A DNA stretch of 64,000 nt. It comes from Dillenia suffruticosa. Taxonomy: Eukaryota; Streptophyta; Magnoliopsida; Dilleniales; Dilleniaceae. Shown here one piece after another: positions 51,382-63,200 of the stretch. Both the position numbers and the translations under genes were made by a program. The stretch is taken from positions 261,001 to 325,000 of the forward strand of contig JAVTVX010000034.1 of the NCBI GenBank assembly GCA_033439265.1, given 5' to 3'. Positions within the stretch are counted from its first letter, which is position 1; each line of letters starts with the position of its first letter. The notes beneath the pieces were generated by a model. It was not told the DNA's origin. It saw only the letters and a list, made by a program, of their open reading frames with translations, and did not search any database.

Positions 51382-51948
51382 ACTACTGTTAAAATTTGAA
51401 GATCACTTTAAAATATAAGTATTTTCAAGCAATTTAACCTGTTCCTCTGAGGTGGTGTTAAAGCCCTGAGCTTCTATTTTTTTCTTGGAGACTTATTCCA
51501 GCTGTTTCGACCTTTTGCACCACGCATCCCACTTCTTAAAATGAAGGAAAATACTTCATTCTCAAGATTTCTTGATGAATGTCGGCATAAGATTCTCTAT
51601 GATCCATTAGAAGGTCAAAGAACTTATCTTCATCTAGCTGTTTTTGAAGGACTTTAGGATCGGTGGTCAGAGGCCTTAAAATGTTAAGCTTAATCCAAAG
51701 ATCAACATACTCGTCGAAGTATTGAGGGAGAGCTCTTCCTTCTTTCTTGGTACTCAAGATCTTCCTTTTCGGTTTGAAAAATCTCCCGATGTTTGATTCT
51801 TGCCCATAGAGAGCATACATTTGATCCCACAAACCTTTTGCATTAGGAATGCATGAGACTATGGCTTTGTAGGTTTGGTCAAGAAACATCATAAGCAAGA
51901 GGACTATTTGGTCCTCTCTTTTTTTCCGGCTCCTAAGAAATTGGATTT

Positions 51949-52820
51949 TATTGGAGGTCATTTTTGGGCTCCACAAATAATTACTTTTTCAACTTGAGTG
52001 GAGATCCAATGCTGAGGAGTTCACCCAATCTTCTTGGATGGAAAACCTGGAGAGAGCCTGAATTATAGTCTCATGTTGCCTTTATGTGCCGTATGTATAG
52101 TTGATCGATGTCGGTGCTCTGATTGGGTTGCCATCAATGGAGAAACCTACAAAAACGGCTTGGCTAAGGGATTCTGACACTCAAGTCAATAAGAGTAATA
52201 ATAGAAAGCTGAGGAGTCTCGGATACGGCTCTGTGTCATGTGTGGAATTTACCTCGTGTATATGGTGTATAGAGAACTCTAAACATGGCCTCCAGGTGAT
52301 CTTGGTGTAATATGTACATAGAGAGAGATAACAAACACATTAAATGTATGTAATTGAGTTTAAAGTCATACCCGAATGTATAGAATTAGGCATGAAACCA
52401 TACATCTGATAGTATAGGATTTATGTAGAAATCGTACCTCCAATGGTGTAGGGCATGAAACCATACCTCTGATATGGAAATTAGGCATCCTCCTTCTGCT
52501 GTTTGTGTAGTTATCTTTGCTCCGTATATATAACCTTTTAAGAGATATAAAAAACTCTAATTTCCTTTCGTTTGAGCTCTTCCGAAATAGTAGAGATTGT
52601 GATCAAACATTTTTAAAAGATTTAGACTTCATTGAGATTAAGGAAGGTTTGGGATTTCAGAAATATTTCCTTCCTTTTCAAGAGTCCAAAAGAGTTAGAA
52701 TTCTAGGGGAATAAAAAGATTTGAATTTGTTAAGGATTTTCTTCCTTATTAGATGATTATAAGAGAATTGAAATTTCACAAGAATAAGGAAAGTTTCTAC
52801 TATTAAGCTAGATATCATCA
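51949..52820 (-). repeat. 3' LTR of the LARD-like element
   Basis: Aligned to 55269-56388 through GGTTGCCATCAATGGAGAAA, GAGTCTCGGATA and GAGAGAGATAA. Confidence 0.88.
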
Positions 52821-52957
52821 TTTTTTCCCACTCCTAATGGCATTAAAAAAAATGGTATTAGGTGTAGAGTAAATTGGTAAATCAGAAAAGACACAAAAGT
52901 ATAGCATTAAATGTGGAAGTTGTCGGTGACATGGTTTGTGAAATTTGTGGGGCGACT

Positions 52958-53096
52958 AAGAGATCACGGGACCGAGAAATCAAGAGACCGAGAAGTTGGG
53001 AGATTGAGAAGTCAAGTGATCAGGAGGTCGAATGACAAGGAGATTGAGTAATCGGAGGATTGAGTGATCAGGAGATCGAGTGATCGGGAGATCAGG
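52958..53096. repeat. Short degenerate GA-rich tandem repeat
   Basis: Units of about 16-17 bases around GATCAGGAGATCGAGT and variants, about eight copies. Further right, AAGCAAARTATACTAAGA occurs at about 53097 and 53345, indicating a larger duplication with a spacing near 245 bases. Confidence 0.75.
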
Positions 53097-53739
53097 TAAG
53101 CAAAATATACTAAGAGAAGCTGGTCGGCAGAGTGTATCAAGAGAGATAAAAGGCTGATCGAGAGGCCTGTTAGCCAAGAGGTTGCTCAACAATATGTGGG
53201 TTTCATGATTGCAGTCAGACATATTTGAGAAATCACAACTTAGACCCATTGCATAATGGGAATTACTTCCATAATAATCGAGAGTGTTTAGTAAGGTGTT
53301 AAAGTGACCAACATGTTAAAAGACTGAGAGGTCGAAAGGTCAAGTAAGCAAAGTATACTAAGAAAGGATGACCGGGTAGTATATAAAGAGAGGTAATGTA
53401 GCGGCTGAGAGGTCGAGAGACCTAAACGAGAGTTTTCGATCGAGCAGTGGCCGTGAGTGCATAGTGCTTGTGTTATGAAAAGCAAAAATAAAAGTTCTAA
53501 AAACTGACCTAGAGTCGTAGCTCTCAGAGAGTGCGAGAGGCTAGAGTTCATAGCAAGAGAGAATGGGACTAGCCCGCAACTTACCAAGAGATTGGCAGGA
53601 GACCAATAGCAGTCTCGTCTCGTCATAGAGAATTTGTTTCTTCTACTGTACTATACAGTGTATAAAAACTCGTATGAAAGAAATTTGTTTATTACCTTTG
53701 TATTATTTTTCACACATTGAGTGTTAGGTTGTTGTCGAA

Positions 53740-54050
53740 GGTGATGTAGCTGAGAGAGTATTAAACGTCAAAGCCGAGAGAGTATATCAGAACAATGTTG
53801 CAATTGGTATAATGTAGTGCTGAGAGAAAGAGAGTTAGATCCTGTCTAATGAGTTATAGCCATAGAAAACCAATTTATCATATGATGTATATAGCCGAGA
53901 GAATACCATATGAGGCGTAGAGTTAAGAGCATACCATGTAAAGAATTTGGCCAAGAGAACACCATGTAAGGCTTATAGGCGAGAGAATACCATCTTCCAA
54001 GAGTGGGAGTTGGATCCCGTATCAAATCAGGCGTGTAGCCAAGTGAGTGC
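53740..54050. repeat. Degenerate tandem repeat around GCCGAGAGAATACCAT
   Basis: Variants of GCCGAGAGAATACCAT and GCCAAGAGAACACCATGTAA recur irregularly every 30-40 bases inside the LARD-like element. Confidence 0.65.
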
Positions 54051-54370
54051 CTTGTCTACCCATCTGAGAGATACATCCCTTATTGATAATACATTTGTTT
54101 GTTCGAGAGAATTGGTCATGTCTATCCATTTGGAAGACATATTTTTTTATTGATAAAATGTTCATTTGGTCAAAAGAGTAGGTCGTGTATACCCGTCTAG
54201 AAGATATATCATTTATTGATGACATGTTCATTCGGTTGAGAGAGTGAGCAGTACCTACTCGTCTAGGAGATATATTCCTTATTAACGATATATTCGTTCG
54301 GTTGAGAGAGTGGACATTGTCTATCCTCCTGGGAGATACATCTTTTATTGACAACACGTTCGTGACATTG
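54040..54370 (-). repeat. Tandem repeat array, 66-bp unit, 5 copies
   Basis: TTATTGAT and variants occur at 54080, 54147, 54213, 54279 and 54345, a spacing of 66-67 bases. The unit carries the same core, CTRGGAGATACATC plus CTTATTGAYGACA, as the 93-bp array of the Tat-type element at 31265-31960. On the minus strand the array stays open within a 171-codon frame (54022-54537), giving a 22-residue repeat such as SPRRVGTAHSLNRM. Confidence 0.9.
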
Positions 54371-55268
54371 GAGCTGAGAGAGTAACATAAGAAAGATAGC
54401 TGAGAGATTATCCATATGAGGCCAAAAAGATATGACCAAGAGAGTGTGAGTCTGCAAAAGAAAATGTGATAATCTAGAGCCTTGCAGGTATAAGGACCTG
54501 AACCATGGTTAGTTAAGATATAATGAAAAAGTGGCAAAGCATGTGAAATAGAGATATTTTGTAATAATGATCACGATGGAAAATTTCAGATTGAAATTGT
54601 TAGGTAAAAAACTAGAGAATTATCAAGGCAGTGGTAAACAATGGACAGAGATAACCAAATCAAGACCCTCAATGGATCCGAATCATAGTTGATTACTCCG
54701 ATGGTGAGAGAATATTGCCTTCTGAAACTAAAACTGCTGACTACAGGCATAAGGGCCAAGTCTCATGATTGCTCAACAGAATTGAATTCTGGAGCAGTTC
54801 AACAAGATCGATGTTTGTAGTTACCCGATAATATTACCGGCCAAAAGTTGCTTTTGATTGTTACTTGGTTGACATGATCAAAACAATATGAAGAAGAGTC
54901 TGAGTATATAAAATAAAGATTTCCTCGGTTAATAATCATATGAAAAGATTCAAAATTAGAATGACTGATTAAGAGTATTAAAACACTATCAAAATAATAA
55001 TAAGTTCTGAGTAGAAATTATGAAACCGAGACATTCAATAGATCTAGATCGTAGCTACGCACTCTGATGCCAAGAGGCGTTCTGGATCAGGCTGTTGGTA
55101 CCAAGCAGGGCAAGAAATTAGACGTTCATCCCTCCACTTTGTAGTTGGCTTTAAAGGCATTATCTCCGTTTCTTTTCTAAGGTGGAATGGTGTTAGGAGA
55201 GAGGAAACAAAGCAGGGCTGAAATTTCTACGATTAGTAAGTCTATCGTTCTCACGAACAGCGTCAATC

Positions 55269-56388
55269 TGTTAAAAGTCATTTTTAGACTTCATAGATAA
55301 TTGCTCTTTTGACTCGAGTGAGGATTCGGTGCTGAGGAGTTCGCCAAATCTTTTTGCATGGGAAGCTTAGAGAGAGTCAAAACTATAGTACTGTGTTACC
55401 TTTGTGTGCTATATGTAAAGCTGATCAATACCGGTTCTTCGACTAGGTTGCCATCAATGGAGAAACCTATAAAAATCTCACTGGGGATTGCAAGGCAATG
55501 GGGACTCCGACGTTCAAGTCAGTGAAAGTAATAATAGAAAACTAAGGAGTCTCGGATATGGCCCTAAGTCATATGTATAGAATTTACCCCATGTATATGG
55601 TGTACAGAGAACTTTGGACGTGGCCCTAGGTCATCTCAGTATGATATGTACATAAAGAGAGAGATAATAAACACATTAAGTGTATATAATTGAGTATAAA
55701 ATCGTACACGAATATATAGAATTAGGCAAGAGGGACTCCAACATTTAAGTTAATAAGAGTAATAATAGAAAACTTAAGAGTCTCGGATACGGCCTTGTGT
55801 CATGTGCGTAAAATTTACCTCAGTGTGTATGGTGTACAGAGAACACTAGACATGGCCCTGGGTGATCTCAGTGTGATATGTACATAAAGAGAGAGATAAT
55901 AAACACATTAAGTATGAATAATTAAGTATAAAGTCATACCTGAATGTATAGAATTAGGCATGAAACTATACATTTGGTAGTATATGATTTATGTAGAAAT
56001 CACCTCTAATGTTATACGGTTGGGTATCAAGCCGTACCTCTAATATGGAGAATTGGGTATCCTCCTTCTACTGTATGTGTAGTTACCTTTGGTCTGTATA
56101 TATAGCTTTCCAAGAGGTATAGAAAATCCTAATTTTTTTTGTTTAAAGTTTTCCGAAATAGCAGAGATTGTAGTAAAAAACTTTTAGAAAATTTAGATTT
56201 TTCTTGAGATTAAGGAAAGTTTGGGATTTTAGAAATATTTCCTTCATTTTTAAGAGTCCAAGAAAATTAAAATTTTAGAAAATTAAGGAAAATTTGAAAT
56301 TGTTAGAGATTTTTTTCCTTATTGGATGATTATAAAAGAATTAGAATCCCATGGAAAAAAAAAATTGTTATTAAGTCGGGTACCATCA
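55269..56388 (-). repeat. 5' LTR of the LARD-like element
   Basis: It is flanked on its left by the primer-binding-site-like sequence and on its right by the GATTT target duplication. Inside, roughly 55500-55730 and 55731-55970 repeat each other (TTAAGTTAATAAGAGTAATA region). Confidence 0.88.
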
Positions 56389-56572
56389 GATTTGATGCAT
56401 CAAGAGACTCATCTTGAATGTGATTCTCAAGATTATAGAAATTTAGAGACCTCTTGCCAAGTATTGTAGTTTGAGGAGTTTGGAAGGACCGAAGAAAATA
56501 TTTAAGTATTTATAAAGATTGTTTGATCACCCGATCCAAAAGAGGTGTAGATTGAAATTTGTTTTGATACCA

Positions 56573-57115
56573 TGTCTAAATTTTAAGATTGTTTAAAGTA
56601 TAAATATTTTCAATGATAGATTGGAGTTGCACCGGTTAGTTTTCAAATAAGTTGTGGAGTCACAATTGTCTCGTTTAAGAATCACTTTCCTTAGACAAAA
56701 ACTTACTAGATATTAACCACTTCTCTGTGCTACAAAAAAGATGTATATGAAGAACAAAAAATTAACAAAAAAATAAATCCTCTAGACTTTTATTCCTCAA
56801 ATGATGAAAACAAGAGAGATCACATTTGCCTTAAATTTACAAGGAGACTTAGGCTACTTTTCATACCTTAACCCCCTAAAGGGTATTTATAGTGAAAAAG
56901 AAAAAGGGGAGGGGAGTGGAAGGGCCTGCATGAGGGCTCCAAAAGGAGCCGTTCGACAGGCCTCCAACGGTCACAATGTGAACATTGGAGCTTTCCTTCA
57001 ACGGTCACATTCTGTAACCGTTGAAGGTCCAAGCTGGCCTTTTGTGTGACCGTTGAAGGTCCAAGCTGGCCTCTTGTGGTCCTTGTTTGGGCAGCACTAG
57101 ACCATGTTTTTAACA
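56573..57115 (-). repeat. 5' LTR of the Copia fossil
   Basis: 543 bases, TG...CA on the minus strand. It contains a duplicated CCGTTGAAGGTCCAAGCTGG motif (57017 and 57050) with the related CAACGGTCACA motifs nearby. Confidence 0.88.
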
Positions 57116-57136
57116 ACTACAACCCTCAAACTTTTA

Positions 57137-58030
57137 TTAAGCACTAGGCAGGGAGAACAAGCATATGATGCTTTTAGTTGCTGCGTGTAGGCAAAATTTG
57201 CTCACCTTCCAAAAACGTCTCCACTTTTGGTTTTTCTCATTTCTCAATAAAATATCCACTTGTCTTGCCACCTTCAGTTTCTCCCCAAGACAAGCATTAT
57301 ACGGTTGGAGCCACTTGACCAAGACCAATGTCCTTGCTCTTGCTCCTATGAAACTCTGAAATAGTGATACTACTTTCGCTTTTGGCATCACTTCTTCAAA
57401 ACATGAGCTCAGATGGTAATAGCCCAGCTCTTCAATCAATCTTTCGGCTCCCAAGTACCAACCTTATTGTAAAGGACAAGAACAAATGAAATATTTGACA
57501 TGAAAGCCTTTCCCCTCGGTGGTTGCTTAATGGCATCTCAGGAAGTACCAGTGCTAGCAGCTTCATGTTGTGAGAACAAAGGCTAGTAAATGTGAAATTG
57601 TTTTACAAATGCCAAAACTGATTTCACTGGTTCAGCTTCCTGTAATGAGTTTTTATATCATTTTCTGTGAATGAAAATAATCTTCTCCCATCAATTTCGA
57701 ATCAACCCCGTCTTTGCCCTCTATTAGCAGATTTGGAAGTTAAGAGAGTTCCACTTGATTTCAGCCAGGAGATCCAAGGGGACTTCCCTTTCTCCCATTC
57801 GTTATCCCACTTTTGATCCCAATCATCTTCTCTGGTAAATGATCCTCGCTTTCCCATTTCCAGCTCTTCGTATTGGACTCTATTAACAAGCAGCCTGCCT
57901 CTTCCCAGCCTGCAGCTCCCCCCCGGGGGGGATGATTTCAGCCGATTAAACCAATTGGCATGCCCCCGCAGTTCTAGTCCTTAACACAATTGATCAGCTT
58001 TCTGCAGCATTTGCCGATAACCTGACCTGA
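57137..58030 (-). pseudogene. Unrecognised exon-like blocks, possibly a host gene remnant
   Basis: Not recognised. Minus-strand block B (about 57213-57466) is open across a possible exon: it is preceded by TTTACAATAAG and followed by GTGAGC, and reads GWYLGAERLIEELGYYHL, later LVKWLQPYN and NQKWRRFWK. Its composition is protein-like, with no low complexity. Upstream, block A (about 57690-58026) starts after TGTTTCAG with SGYRQMLQKADQL, then meets a stop (TGTTAA) unless a 76-bp intron is removed. More than one frame looks coding beyond it, so the structure is unresolved. A small piece near 57600 (EAEPVKSVLAFVKQF) also looks coding. It could be a decayed gene, a captured gene fragment or part of a real gene. 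Codon use was not measured. Confidence 0.25.
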
Positions 58031-58850
58031 AACATGATAATGCACTCAAACTGGTAGGAAGGACGGGGCCTCAGCCTGCATCCAAGCCCCCTTGAACCGG
58101 GTGGATGCTATGGTAAACGAAATTCAGTACTCCATCTCAATAGGTAGACAAAAAGACAGGTCCCTAAATATTTTTGGGATAGAAAATCAATAATCCGGAT
58201 CAACAGGGACCGGAGTGAATGCTTTTGGCTTGGTTTTAAAATGGTATACTTTTCTGGCTTGGTTTTCTGGTATACTAAAACATAGTGAAATAGTAAAAGA
58301 TTAAAATGTGAATCTGATTTTAACTCTAAAATTGGTTTCCATCTGGAGTTATTATGAATATGTATAAACAATATTTTGGATTAAGTTGAGACTAATCAAC
58401 TTAAAATAAGTTGAGATTTAATTTTAGATTTTGTCAAAAGGAGAAGAATAACTTTTAAAGTTGAGAGATTAAACCGATTTTAAAAAGTTAAACATTGTGT
58501 GAGTTATAAAGAATATTGTGATACAAAAATATTCTTCAATATTCACAAAATATTCTTTAGTTAATTCTTTAATATTGTGATGCAGAATATTGTGAGTTGC
58601 AAAGATTTTAGTTCTAAAAATGTTCTTTAGTTATTCTTCAATATCTTGGATTGGAGATTGGAGATTGGGGATTGGTGATTGGAGATCGGTGATGACTTTA
58701 TTAAACAATATTGTGAGTTTTAAAGTTATTATAATAGTCAAAGCGAGAGAATAACTTTTAAAGTTTGTAAATGCAATCTCATTCGTATTTTTAATATTAA
58801 GATTGGTTTAATTATTATATCGTTGTTAGTTGAGGCAAATGTATATATAT
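58031..58850. other. Unassigned AT-rich spacer
   Basis: No coding frame. It holds repeated short motifs such as AATATTGTGA and TTCTTTAGTTA between about 58500 and 58640, and a GGAGATTG run near 58652-58690. The repeated motifs suggest a decayed non-coding element, but no terminal repeats were found. Confidence 0.45.
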
Positions 58851-59286
58851 ATTGGATTAGTATGCTTAAGAGGGAGATTATGATAATTCCAAGAATAATA
58901 GGATAACTCTCATCCCATTTACCACCCCATTAAATATCATTAAAAAACTCCCTAATTAACCAGGGAATAACCTACGTGATGGTGGCTCTCCTTTTTCCCT
59001 AGACAGTGAGATGCTCATCTTTCGTATGAGAAATGCAGCCATGTGAGTGGAAAAAGGCTTGGGTTCCTTGAGAGAAAATGGACAATTCTCTAGAGACGGA
59101 CTTAGGTTGAGGCGTCGTGGATTTGCGGTGGTAATTCAATTGCATGATCACCATCCGACCTTGCAATCTGTTCGAGGGATATCACGATACGGTTGATTTT
59201 TTGGAGACCGCCCTATCTAGATATTTATCCCAAAAAAATTACGAATTCATTTATTTACGCTTCTACATGTGCAATGAAATCCAACA
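58851..59286 (+). repeat. 5' LTR of Copia copy B
   Basis: It matches 4906-5393 and ends CCAACA just before the primer binding site. The left border is approximate, set by alignment to copy A. Confidence 0.65.
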
Positions 59287-59619
59287 TTGATATCAGAGAG
59301 ATTGTTGGATTTAATTAAACTTATTTTCGAAATTTTTTTGGGATATAAAAATTTTAGGGTTTGGATCACGGATAAATTTCGTGAATCTGAGTATACCGTA
59401 GGAATACTCATAGCCCATGGATTACAAAAATATTTTTTCTTTAATTTTTCAAGAATGTTTAGTCTATGAAAAGTTTAGTCGAAATTTGTGACCATACGGA
59501 CTTTAAAACCTTAGATCTATAGTTTTAGAGGGCGGATCGATACATAAAAATAGTTTATATGTGTTTCTTGCATCCTAATCTATATTTTCATGTATTTTAC
59601 TATTAATTTTGGGTGCCGG

Positions 59620-60240
59620 AAATCGGGATTTCCGAATGGCCGCGGAGGGCCGCGGCTGGGGTGGTTGAGTTCCGCCATTTTTGGGCTTGAATTTTTCTAA
59701 AATCATGTGTAGGATGTTTGGAGGATATCCAGTAATTTTTTTCAATCGAAAAATGCGAGAAAAAATAGCCGAAAATGAGTTTTTTGGCAATCGGGTCGAA
59801 AAACTAGTTACAGAACCCGTCGGGCGAAAAAGACTCGGTCCAGACCCGCGAGCGCGCGCATCTCACGCGTGCTAAGGTGCGTCAGTAGGCAACCCGCGGG
59901 AACGTGAAGCGGGTGAGTCCCGGTTCAGGTCGGACCCTGACCCGATCCGACACGACAAGGTCGGATCCCGACCCGTTGACCGGACGGTCAGGTCAAACCT
60001 TGACCCGTTGACCGACTCGGGAGACAAGGATTAGTGCATGAAGGCGCATGAGCCGTGCGCCGTGACTGGGCGCGTGTGAGCCTAGCTATGCCTGGCTCAT
60101 GGCGGCGCGTGTGAGGTGCGCTGCGTGTCTGGCACATGGGCCAAGCTGCTGCCAGCGGGTGGAGGAGCATAGCAGCACATGGAGGCTTGCCGTCAGTGTG
60201 TGGCGGCGCGTGTGGACCTCGGCGGCACGTCAGGTAGCTT
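59620..60240 (+). repeat. GC-rich leader with short repeats in Copia copy B
   Basis: A GC-rich patch in otherwise AT-rich DNA. Repeated motifs include GACCCGTTGACCG (59970 and 60001), GGTCGGA and CGGCGCGTGTG (60101 and 60204). It lies between the primer binding site and the recognisable gag part, so it is leader or N-terminal gag sequence. Confidence 0.7.
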
Positions 60241-63200
60241 AAAATTGGATTTTTCCAATTTTCTGAGGGTTCTATCTTCATAATTGTGACTTGTGGGTTT
60301 TGTGTGACGAATCTTAGTTCGAATGGTAAGATGCGATTTCGGGTTATGGTGTATGATATCCGTTGACTCATACACTCGCTTTGGGGTCATACTCGAGTCA
60401 TTTTAGTCTTAATGATTCGTAGGGCGCACAAAATATAATAATAAGCATCATTAAGTCACAAATGTTTGCATTGAGAATTGTCGTAATAGATTTTTGTAAG
60501 AAGAGTAAACCGAATGATGTGATTTATGAGATTTTACACTAGTAGATTCAGTTTATTCTCGAGAAGCAAAATCTATTTGAAATTTTGAGGTACGAGATGG
60601 TAGGCCCTAGGGAGGGTATCGCACCTCAGGATAAACGAGATAATGAGATCTATCGTGCGTAAAAGAAAAGAATTGCCAAGTTAGGGTAATTTTTATCAGT
60701 GGCATGCACGATAACTTAATCTCATTATATGAGCCATATTCTATGGATATGTCGGTTCGGTTCGCCCTAAAAGAGTATTGTGTTACTCTTTTCAGCCCCT
60801 AATGTGAGAATGTAGAAGAAAATGATTGATCATATAATAATATAACATTTGATATAAATGTCGAGTATGATTGCCGAGTTGAGAAATACGGACGAGGCTA
60901 TTTCGGATGAGATTTAGGTACTGGGTGCGATTTAGTCTTTTACCTGATTGATGGGAAACAATGAAAACCTACCTCACATGTGACGAAAGTGTTCATTCTT
61001 TTGCTAATGTGAGTAGGTATTATGTGCTCAAGAAGTAGTGCCTAGAGGTGAATAGACCGCACTCGAGTCATGCTTATTCAGAAGAGTTGAGTGAGAACTC
61101 CCATGGCGCCAAGCCAATAGTATAAGCATGTGAAGAAAACTCAAGATTTAGGCAATAAAAATAATCCGAGAAAACCGACAACAAGGTACAAAAGCGCAGA
61201 AAGAAGGATTTTGACAGACTAATGAGAAGTGTTACATTTGAGGTAGACTTGGTCATTTCGCACGTGAGTATGACGGGCGGAAAGAATGTCCTTCTTCTTT
61301 ACGTGGCTTGAGCTTTGTCTCATTTATTTTGATGTTCGCTATTTTCTCTCCATTGTGAATTGAAAAATCAGAAGCAACCGACCATGTAGCTCGAGACAGG
61401 AGTGCGTAAATAGAGTTCTGCAGAGTGAATCTTCAAGTTAGGAGGATTTACGTCAGGGGCAGAGCATTTGTCGTCATCAGAGGGACCGACACTTGCTATG
61501 AGTTCTCTATACTCCAGGCATTCGACGGAACTTGAATTTAGTACTTTGTCTAAGATTGATTAGGATATGCATAAAATCGCCTTTTTTAATAATACGACAA
61601 TTCTCTGAATTGTTCTGGTTTTAATTCATGATGGATTGTATGCACTGGGTGCTACTCCTTGTAATGGTTTTTTGTTATTCTCCTATTATCTTTTCATCTG
61701 ATTGCGTAGATGATGATGTAAATGAATGATATAGTAAACTTGGACACATAGGGCAAGAGATGATAAATCGGTTAGCAACGATAGGTTTGTTGAACCCGCT
61801 GACCAGATTAAAGTCACACGTATGTGAGTTTTGCATAGCCAGCAAAATGACGAGAAAACCATTTGGCAATGCAATGAGAGCTGAGACTCCATTGCAATTG
61901 GTCCACTATGATATTTGTGGTATTATGATTATGAGAGCCTAAAATAGAGTTATGTACGTTATGACATTAATCGCGTTTCGGTTCATCTATCTGATCATGC
62001 ACAAGTCTGAGGTATCGGAATGCTTCAGGAGATTCATTAGTGAGATTGATTGAGAGTGAAAACTCCAAAACCGATCCGAGACGCAAATATTCATCTAAGC
62101 TACATAGAGAGTTTTGTTTCGAGAAAAGTGTTACGAGATTACTTACTATTCCTGCTATTTCTCAGTAGAACGAACTAGCCGAGATAAGAAATAAGATTTT
62201 GTTGAAAATGGTAAGGCCTATGATGCCACAAGTCAATATGTCCGTCTCCTATTAGGGAGATGTCATATTGGCTGTAGTCTACATCCTCAACCATATCTCA
62301 TTAAAATCCGCAGTCAGTACCCTATTTGAGTTTTGAATAGGAAGGTAGTCTGACCTTAGCAACTTGAGATTATGGGGTTGTGCCGCGATTTCTTGCATTC
62401 ACACAGTGAGTTAGGCCTGTGAGAAAATACGTGTTCTTAGGCAAACATACGGAGAGCACTGTAATAGAGATTGAGTCTCGTAATACCACATTTCTTGAGA
62501 ATGATTTTTTTAAAAGAGGTGAAATCAATCTGGATCTTACTTTCTATGAGATTGATGAGTCTAGTGACTTATGGAGCCCAGGGCGGGATACAAGAATCCA
62601 CTACGGATCTTAGTCTCAATAAGAGCGATCCATCAAGAGGTAAAGATTTTTCTCTTCTCATAAGAGCATCGAGGATGCATATTTAAACGTCGCTTCCTAA
62701 TTGAAGATGAGTCCCTTATTGTCACTCTTGATAATGATGATAAATAAAAAACAGTCCAAGAGACTCTCGAGAGTTTTGTAAAGGATTATTTTATTAAAAG
62801 CCTTAGATGAAGAGAAGAAGCTTATGAGAATCAACAGGGTCTCGGAACTAGTTAATTTGCCTGAGGGCAGAAGGACTATTGGTAACAAATAGGTTCTCAA
62901 AGTCAAGAAAAAGGTCAACGGATTGATAAAGAGGTAAATAACCCATTTACTAACCAAGGGTTACACTTAGTTTTATAGTCGGTCTGGTGAATAAATATTA
63001 ATTGAATCTTGAAAGGGATCACTGTAAAGCAGTGAAAAATGATTATAAGATATCTCATGAGAACTGCAGACTTCTCCATGTGTTACGGAAAAAGTGATTT
63101 GCGTTTTATTAGGTATTCAGATACCAACTAAGAGTAGCGATCTGAATGAACACAAACTAATATCAGGTTTTATCTTCTTAGAGTAGTAAGAAATAAACTT

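Larger units (their letters stand above)
51949..56388 (-). mobile_element. Non-autonomous Gypsy-type LTR element (LARD-like), nested in the Copia fossil
   Basis: Two direct LTRs, 55269-56388 (5') and 51949-52820 (3'), read on the minus strand, both begin TGATGRTAYC. The 5' LTR is followed by GATTGACGCTGTTCGTGAGA (55249-55268), resembling the Tat/Athila primer binding site. The minus strand reads AGGAGTGGGAAAAAA just before the 3' LTR, a polypurine tract. GATTT flanks both ends exactly (51944-51948 and 56389-56393). The 2.4-kb interior has no gag or pol that I recognise and consists largely of tandem repeats, so it must have moved with help from other elements. The longer LTR contains an internal duplication (about 55500-55970). 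By eye the LTRs differ by more than a tenth, so it is old. Confidence 0.88.
51387..57115 (-). mobile_element. Ty1/Copia fossil with a nested Gypsy-type insertion
   Basis: Read on the minus strand. The 5' LTR is 56573-57115 (TGTTAAAAACATGG to TTTAGACA) with a TATA-like CTATAAATACCC at 56881-56892. TGGTATCAAAAC at 56561-56572 matches a tRNA-Met primer binding site. A gag-like frame lies at 51536-51976 (UBN2/Copia gag type, LWDQMYALYGQ). The left end, from 51387 (TGTTAAAATTTGAAG), matches the inner end of the 5' LTR. The 5-bp sequence ACTAC flanks both ends (51382-51386 and 57116-57120), an exact target duplication. Apart from the nested element only about 1.3 kb belongs to it, and no pol was recognised. 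It is broken. Confidence 0.88.
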
